From the NCBI RefSeq assembly GCF_003201875.1, contig NZ_QJKD01000003.1, positions 434,001-498,000 on the forward strand: a DNA stretch of 64,000 nt. The letters run 5' to 3'. The stretch comes from Hungatella effluvii. Lineage in GTDB: Bacteria > Bacillota > Clostridia > Lachnospirales > Lachnospiraceae. Below are positions 59,355 through 64,000 of this stretch, piece after piece (position 1 is the first letter of the stretch; each line of letters opens with the position of its first letter). The translations under genes and the position numbers were made by a program. The notes under the pieces are model-generated. The model was not told the origin of the DNA, did no database searches, and saw nothing but the letters and a program-made list of their open reading frames with translations.

Positions 59355-60869
59355 TTATTGTATATCCATATAAAGTTTTTTATAAGCGGAAGGTGACACA
59401 CCTACAATCTTGCTGAACGCCCTGGAAAAATGGTACTCACTTGAATAGCCAATGGCCTTAGCGATACCATAATTCGTATTATCCGTGTGTATCAACAGTT
59501 CCTTTGCTCTGGCAATCCTGACACGGATCACATAGTTCCATACTGACTCACCTGTCTCGTCCTTGTACAGCCTGGAAAGATAACTTTTCGAAATATTAAG
59601 AGAATCGGCCAGCACCTCAATGGAAAATGATTCATCAAAGCAGTTATTTCTGATCAAATTCTGTGCATTCGCAATGAGAAGAGCCGCCTTATTTCTGTGG
59701 AGCTCCTCCTCATCCAGTTCGCTTAAGCATCTTTCAAAAAGAGCTGCAAGCTGACTGCTGCGGATGATCTGTTTCTGCTCCTCTATTATTGTTTCTAACA
59801 GCTTTTCCTTAGGACTTCCCTGAACATAGGTTTTCATTGTAGAAATACACTGCAAAAAAATGTGTATGACCTCACTGCAGTCAGCATTATTCTTTGCACA
59901 GGAATCCAGCCACCCCCGGAACATCTCCTTCAGACGTTCTGTTTCCTGCGCTGCCAGCCATAACAGAATCTGTTCCTGGTTTATCTCCATCCCCCGTGCA
60001 GTGTCTCTGCATTCCCTCATAATTCCATGAGAAAGATAAGCCCCTTCTTCAGTATAAAACAACAAATTCAGAAAACCTTTACTGGCTCTGCAGGCTTCTG
60101 ACAGAGATCCGGCCTCCTCCACGGTGCTGACACCACAAAGCAGCGTCCTGTCGCGTTCACAGTACTTCTGGCGTATTTGCTCCAAAGCCTTTTTCACTGT
60201 TTTTCTGTTCTCCAGATCGCCGCAAAGAAAAAGGGCAAAAAGTCCATCTCCTACAAACAGCAGAAAAACCTCTAAATCATCATAAGTCTTCATGTCCTGT
60301 TCCAGAAACACGATTTCATTACGAACTACCGCCTGGATACTAACTACCGCCCAGTAAGAATCCTCTTCCAGCTCCTTTCTTGCCGTTTCCCCTCCATGCT
60401 CATAGATCCGAATCAGTTGTTCTTCAACATACTTCCGCTGAAGACTGTCAAGTGAATACTTTAAATCCCTGATCTGTTCCTGATACTGGCTTCCTGATTC
60501 CAGCTTTTTCTGCAGTTCCAACAAACTGCTTAACAGCTCATCCCTGCTAACAGGCTTCAGTAAATAACCATCCACATCAAGCTTTACAGCCTTTTGTGCA
60601 TATTCAAATTTATCGTATGCACTGAGAATCATGATTTTCACAGATGCGTTGATCAGACGGATTCTGGTTATAAATTCAATCCCCGATATCTGATCCATAC
60701 AGATATCCGTAATAATGATATCCGGCTGTTCCCTGTAAAATAAGTTCATACCATCTCTGGCATTTTCCGCAGTTCCTACAATAGAAAAGCCATAAAACTC
60801 CCAGTCTATGATCTCCTTTAACATTTCAATCATGTACCGTTCATCATCTACCAGTAATACCTTTGTCAC
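59355..60869 (-). CDS. YesN-type response regulator with AraC output
   Basis: The protein of about 504 residues has an N-terminal receiver (Asp8/Asp9, phosphoacceptor Asp55 in DIIITDICMDQ), a long middle region with a coiled coil (about 125-160) and a C-terminal AraC-type DNA-binding domain (LADSLNISKSYLSRLYKDET, then GVSPSAYKKLYMD). It starts with GTG at 60869 after GGAAGGAAC; an upstream TTG at 60911 is poor. It is paired with the YesM-type kinase, whose gene ends 49 bp before it. The pair should switch on the downstream importer and catabolic genes. Confidence 0.9.
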   Translation of the reverse strand: MTKVLLVDDERYMIEMLKEIIDWEFYGFSIVGTAENARDGMNLFYREQPDIIITDICMDQISGIEFITRIRLINASVKIMILSAYDKFEYAQKAVKLDVDGYLLKPVSRDELLSSLLELQKKLESGSQYQEQIRDLKYSLDSLQRKYVEEQLIRIYEHGGETARKELEEDSYWAVVSIQAVVRNEIVFLEQDMKTYDDLEVFLLFVGDGLFALFLCGDLENRKTVKKALEQIRQKYCERDRTLLCGVSTVEEAGSLSEACRASKGFLNLLFYTEEGAYLSHGIMRECRDTARGMEINQEQILLWLAAQETERLKEMFRGWLDSCAKNNADCSEVIHIFLQCISTMKTYVQGSPKEKLLETIIEEQKQIIRSSQLAALFERCLSELDEEELHRNKAALLIANAQNLIRNNCFDESFSIEVLADSLNISKSYLSRLYKDETGESVWNYVIRVRIARAKELLIHTDNTNYGIAKAIGYSSEYHFSRAFSKIVGVSPSAYKKLYMDIQ

Positions 60870-60918
60870 AGTTCCTTCCCCCCCGATTTTCTCTGATGCT
60901 GCATTACACAATGCAGTA

Positions 60919-62688
60919 CTAGGGCCTTATAAAAGGCATATGTAACGTCACCGTCGTAAACTGACCCAGTTCACTGTCTATGTCAAGTCCATAACGATCT
61001 CCGTAACGCAGTTTCAGAATAGAGTACACATTATTCAGTCCTATATGTTCACTGACTACAGACATCTGCTCCAGATATCTTCGCAGTTCCTCCAAACGCG
61101 CTCTATTCATTCCCTTTCCGTTATCCGTTACACGAATATACAGTTCCTGGTTATCCACTGCTGCTTGAACTCTGATGACCGCCTCCATAAGTTCTCCTGC
61201 AAATCCATGCTTAATGCAGTTCTCTACCACCGGTTCTAAAATCATTCTGGGAATCTCTGCCTGAAGACTATCTTCATCGGCATCGATCTCATAGGTCAGC
61301 CTGTTCTCATATCTTAAACTGTAAATATCTAAGTAACATTTGATATATTGAAGCTCATCTCCAAGCCGCACCGTACTCTCGCTTCGAAAAGAATATCGCA
61401 GGATATAGCTGAGTCCGTTGATAATCGTCGTAATATTTTCTGTTTGATGATGATAAGACTGGTACTCGTTCAGCTGTAGTGTATTATACAGGAAATGCGG
61501 TGACAGCTGATTTGTCAAAACCTGGATCTGTGCATCCTTAGCTTTCAGTTCATATAAATAATTTTCATTAATCAGAGATTCCAGGCGCGTAATCATCTGT
61601 TCAATCTCAATGCTGAGTTCATTCACATTCTGTCCGCCTGCATTGTAGCTGTTCTTTCTGTAATCTCCCTGGTTAATCTTCATCTCTCTGATCATAAATG
61701 CAATGTTTTTAAGAGGTTTCAATATCAGTCTGGACAGCTGATTAGAAAAGAATGTGATAACGGCCAGCATTCCTGCGATAATTACGATATGAACCATAAA
61801 TACCTTCTTTAAAAAACTATTAATGGTTTCATAGGATTCTGCATAATAATAAGTCCATCCTGTCACTTCAGACGTGACACTGGTCACATAATTTCCTCTG
61901 GCAAACAGAATCTCAAAGATGTTTTTCTTAGACGCTTCTGTTTCGTTGGACCTGTTTTTATCGTCCACAACCTCCTCTGCCAAAATCTTCTCATTTCCCT
62001 CCTCATATAGAATTTCCCCCTTCTCGTCCCGTATGAGTATCTTAGCCTGTTCTTCCTTCAAATTGTTATTCAGGATATTATTGATAGTTTCAGATTTTAA
62101 ATCACAGATCACATAACCAATCCGGTTCTGTCCGGACCTAATCGGAAGCACCACGGAATAAACCTCGGAAAAGGAAGCAGACATATAATAATCCGTAGGG
62201 TGCTGTCCCGTAAAGGTAAGTCCGACTGGTCCTACACTGCTGTCTGCTAAATATCTGCTGTTAAGGAAATCATAATCGCCAATATACTTATCCGGACTTT
62301 CCCTATAAATATTATAGAGATAACCATTTACTCCCACCACAATTATATCATTAATAAAAGATTTGAAAGTCGTAATATTCTGCACAAAATCTTCCAGCTG
62401 ATTTACTGTATCCAGCTTTTCCCGATTAGTCATCCCCTGATAATTCTTCAAAACCCTTTGAATACTGCTGTTTCTGGAAATCATGACCATAGGCGTTTTT
62501 ACATCATCAAAGTAATAATCGATGGTACTTACCGCATTTACCAGATTGCTGTTCATGTCATCGATGATAATTTTATTATAACGGTTGGACAAATACGCAA
62601 TCGTTCCGCTGCTGACAGCCAACATAATCATGATAAAGAACAGACTGATCTTTAAACTCAGTTCAAACTGCAGACTGTTTTTTTTCAT
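60919..62688 (-). CDS. YesM-type sensor histidine kinase
   Basis: The protein of about 589 residues has membrane helices at about 14-34 and 290-310 that frame an extracellular sensing domain. A HAMP linker, the His-kinase box with PHFLYNTLQLNE and an ATPase domain with NCIKHGF and DNGKGM follow. This is the layout of YesM-type sensors that detect sugars or binding proteins. The ATG at 62688 follows GGGGGTG; an earlier in-frame start at 62724 is less likely. It is the first gene of the cluster and is divergent from the small protein at 62928. Confidence 0.9.
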   Translation of the reverse strand: MKKNSLQFELSLKISLFFIMIMLAVSSGTIAYLSNRYNKIIIDDMNSNLVNAVSTIDYYFDDVKTPMVMISRNSSIQRVLKNYQGMTNREKLDTVNQLEDFVQNITTFKSFINDIIVVGVNGYLYNIYRESPDKYIGDYDFLNSRYLADSSVGPVGLTFTGQHPTDYYMSASFSEVYSVVLPIRSGQNRIGYVICDLKSETINNILNNNLKEEQAKILIRDEKGEILYEEGNEKILAEEVVDDKNRSNETEASKKNIFEILFARGNYVTSVTSEVTGWTYYYAESYETINSFLKKVFMVHIVIIAGMLAVITFFSNQLSRLILKPLKNIAFMIREMKINQGDYRKNSYNAGGQNVNELSIEIEQMITRLESLINENYLYELKAKDAQIQVLTNQLSPHFLYNTLQLNEYQSYHHQTENITTIINGLSYILRYSFRSESTVRLGDELQYIKCYLDIYSLRYENRLTYEIDADEDSLQAEIPRMILEPVVENCIKHGFAGELMEAVIRVQAAVDNQELYIRVTDNGKGMNRARLEELRRYLEQMSVVSEHIGLNNVYSILKLRYGDRYGLDIDSELGQFTTVTLHMPFIRP

Positions 62689-62927
62689 TTGTGACACCCC
62701 CAATTCCATTCCATTGTAAACCAAATTGATGTGTTTCGCAATTTCAAGTCATAATTTCCCATATTATTCCATTATAATAATTTGATAAATATTTTTACCA
62801 TTTTTTAAGAATTTGTTGATAGAGTATATATGCTATGGTATGGACAGGGAACACGGAAAATCACAAAACATGGCAGTTGTTATAACGATTTGTGATTATA
62901 CCCTTTCCGCCACGAAAGGATATCCAA

Positions 62928-63518
62928 ATGAATGAAATTTACGAAATTCTGGATCTAATCAAAATAAGGCCTGCAATGTATATCGGGGATCACAGCATTA
63001 CAGCCCTGTACAGCTTCCTAAACGGGTATTCCATGGCTCTTAACCGGCTGTCTATCGAGGATCATACCGACACCTTGCTGCCGCTGCCGTTTTGGTTTTT
63101 TCATGAGTACGCCGCACGCCAATACGGCTATTATGAATCGACCTCCGGCTGGAGAAATATGATATTGGACCAAACCAACCACGATGAGAGCCAGGGGCTG
63201 GATGCGTTTTTTGTCATGTATGAACAGTTCAAATCCTTAAAAATAGTCCGTTACATGTATGCCGTGCTGGATATAAAGCACCAGCAGTTTTATGAAAAAG
63301 AGCCCCTATATCCCGATCCGGTAAAAGTCCATCTTGTAGAATTGGCGCCAGGGTATTTGCTGCTGATAGAAACAAAGGAGAAATACGTCCTGATCAACTC
63401 TCTCTATCCGAATAAACAGGCACCTCTGGACTATGCGGAACAATGTTTTGGCTCTATTACAAAGTGGAAATGTGAAGAAATTGGTAATCTGGTATTTGAT
63501 AAGGAATTGGAATTTTAG
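62928..63518 (+). CDS. Hypothetical protein with RPxMYIG motif
   Basis: The protein of 196 residues begins with a helix ending in RPAMYIGDHSITALYSFLNG. RP-x-MYIG N-termini occur in several uncharacterised proteins of Gram-positive bacteria, some of them suspected immunity proteins. Nothing here proves that role. The rest is a soluble alpha/beta protein with aromatic residues and no membrane segment. The ATG follows GAAAGGA by seven bases. It stands alone between the divergent kinase gene and a convergent transketolase gene, with a terminator after it. Confidence 0.6.
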   Translation: MNEIYEILDLIKIRPAMYIGDHSITALYSFLNGYSMALNRLSIEDHTDTLLPLPFWFFHEYAARQYGYYESTSGWRNMILDQTNHDESQGLDAFFVMYEQFKSLKIVRYMYAVLDIKHQQFYEKEPLYPDPVKVHLVELAPGYLLLIETKEKYVLINSLYPNKQAPLDYAEQCFGSITKWKCEEIGNLVFDKELEF

Positions 63519-63565
63519 ACCATCCATTCATAAAAGAGACCAATACTGCATCATCCTGATAATAT

Positions 63566-63632
63566 GAGAAAAAGCTGTAATTCAGCCAAATTCCATAAAC
63601 CTGGAGCTTTGGCTGGATTACAGCTTTTTCTC
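63566..63632. terminator. Bidirectional terminator
   Basis: Arms of 25 nt (63566-63590 and 63608-63632) pair with few mismatches, with A and T runs at the base. It separates the hypothetical gene from the convergent transketolase gene. Confidence 0.88.
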
Positions 63633-63663
63633 TATTTGCATTCATATTCCATTAACTTTCTGC

Positions 63664-64000
63664 TTACTCCAATAATTCACGAATCCTGGCAGCAATACTA
63701 TCTGCTGTCAAGCCATACATCTCAAATAAATCAGCGCTGGAGCCGGATCGTCCAAACTCATCTCTCATTCCCATCTTTAGAACTTTGCACGGACAGTGTT
63801 CTGTGACGTATTCGCTGACCGCTCCGCCAAGGCCGCCAATCGTGTTATGATCCTCTACAGTAAGAATACATGCTGTATCTGACACCGCAGCCTCTATCGC
63901 TTTCCCGTCAATCGGTTTGATGGAATACATATCAACAACCCTTACCCTGATCCCCTCTTTTATTAGCTGATCTGCTGCACGAACTGCAAAATCCACCATG
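63664..64000 (-). CDS. Transketolase C-terminal subunit, 3' end (partial)
   Basis: The last 111 or so residues of a thiamine-diphosphate-dependent transketolase C-terminal section are present; the gene begins outside the window. IRVRVVDMYSIKPIDGKAIE and CILTVEDHNTIGGLGGAVSE match the C-terminal domain that follows the pyrimidine-binding domain, and DEFGRSGSSADLFEMYGLT is a closing signature. In anaerobes, transketolase is often split into two subunits encoded side by side. The N-terminal subunit gene, if present, must lie to the right. Confidence 0.9.
   Translation of the reverse strand, partial: MVDFAVRAADQLIKEGIRVRVVDMYSIKPIDGKAIEAAVSDTACILTVEDHNTIGGLGGAVSEYVTEHCPCKVLKMGMRDEFGRSGSSADLFEMYGLTADSIAARIRELLE

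Noticed and set aside
1..64000. CRISPR arrays, tRNA and rRNA genes
   Set aside because: No regularly spaced short repeats and no recognisable tRNA or rRNA sequence were found on reading both strands.

Overview
The window reads as chromosome of an anaerobic gut Firmicute of the Lachnospiraceae/Clostridia type. This is inferred from the gene content: an oxygen-sensitive type hybrid-cluster protein, an arylsulfate sulfotransferase, many MalEFG-type sugar importers with dedicated glycosidases, YesM/YesN two-component pairs, AGGAGG-type ribosome binding sites and intrinsic terminators. No rRNA, tRNA or CRISPR array is visible. No species can be named from the sequence alone.

Left part (1-6.3 kb): the 3' end of an unidentified gene, a YitT-type membrane protein, an arylsulfate sulfotransferase divergent from a Crp/Fnr-type regulator (a CRP-geometry palindrome lies between them), copy 1 of a 198-bp structured repeat, a relic of an FMN reductase, and an NhaC-type antiporter.

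Accessory island (6.3-18.9 kb): three recQ-related segments lie in one orientation on the minus strand. One is a full-length gene (14918-17419). The other two (6388-7926 and 9996-11250) are 3' fragments that both start at helicase motif VI behind the same short upstream sequence. AT-rich cargo lies between them: a 406-residue protein with a possible PD-(D/E)XK core, a broken IS200/IS605-type transposase, an ADP-ribosyltransferase-like protein, and a TIR-domain gene interrupted by two in-frame stops. A fresh insertion sequence with an 8-bp target duplication lies just upstream of the TIR gene. To the right are relics of a response regulator and of a heparinase/ABC-permease locus.

Middle (18.9-46.8 kb): hcp; a flavodoxin-DUF362-merR operon with a MerR-type 19-bp-spacer promoter; repeat copy 2; a mannitol dehydrogenase/fructuronate reductase family enzyme; an MFS carrier; an alpha-galactosidase/ABC-importer operon divergent from an AraC regulator; a TetR-methyltransferase pair; an OmpR-type two-component system; a PAP2 phosphatase; an Xre regulator with a membrane tail; a large glycosidase-like lipoprotein; a BadF/GlcNAc-kinase-like protein; and a two-helicase operon (MrfA-like plus UvrD-like). 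A 281-bp almost perfect palindrome fills the space between the UvrD-like gene and the kinase.

Right part (46.8-64 kb): mgtA is preceded by a long leader that holds a strong promoter, a 35-codon ORF, a terminator, a TA-flanked miniature palindromic element and further hairpins. Next is a ten-gene minus-strand cluster for uptake and breakdown of a galactonate-related compound: a YesM/YesN sensor pair, a glycosidase-like protein, a binding protein, two permeases, two different galactonate dehydratase paralogues, a PfkB sugar-acid kinase and a KDPG/KDPGal aldolase. The window ends with a small unidentified protein and the 3' end of a transketolase subunit gene.
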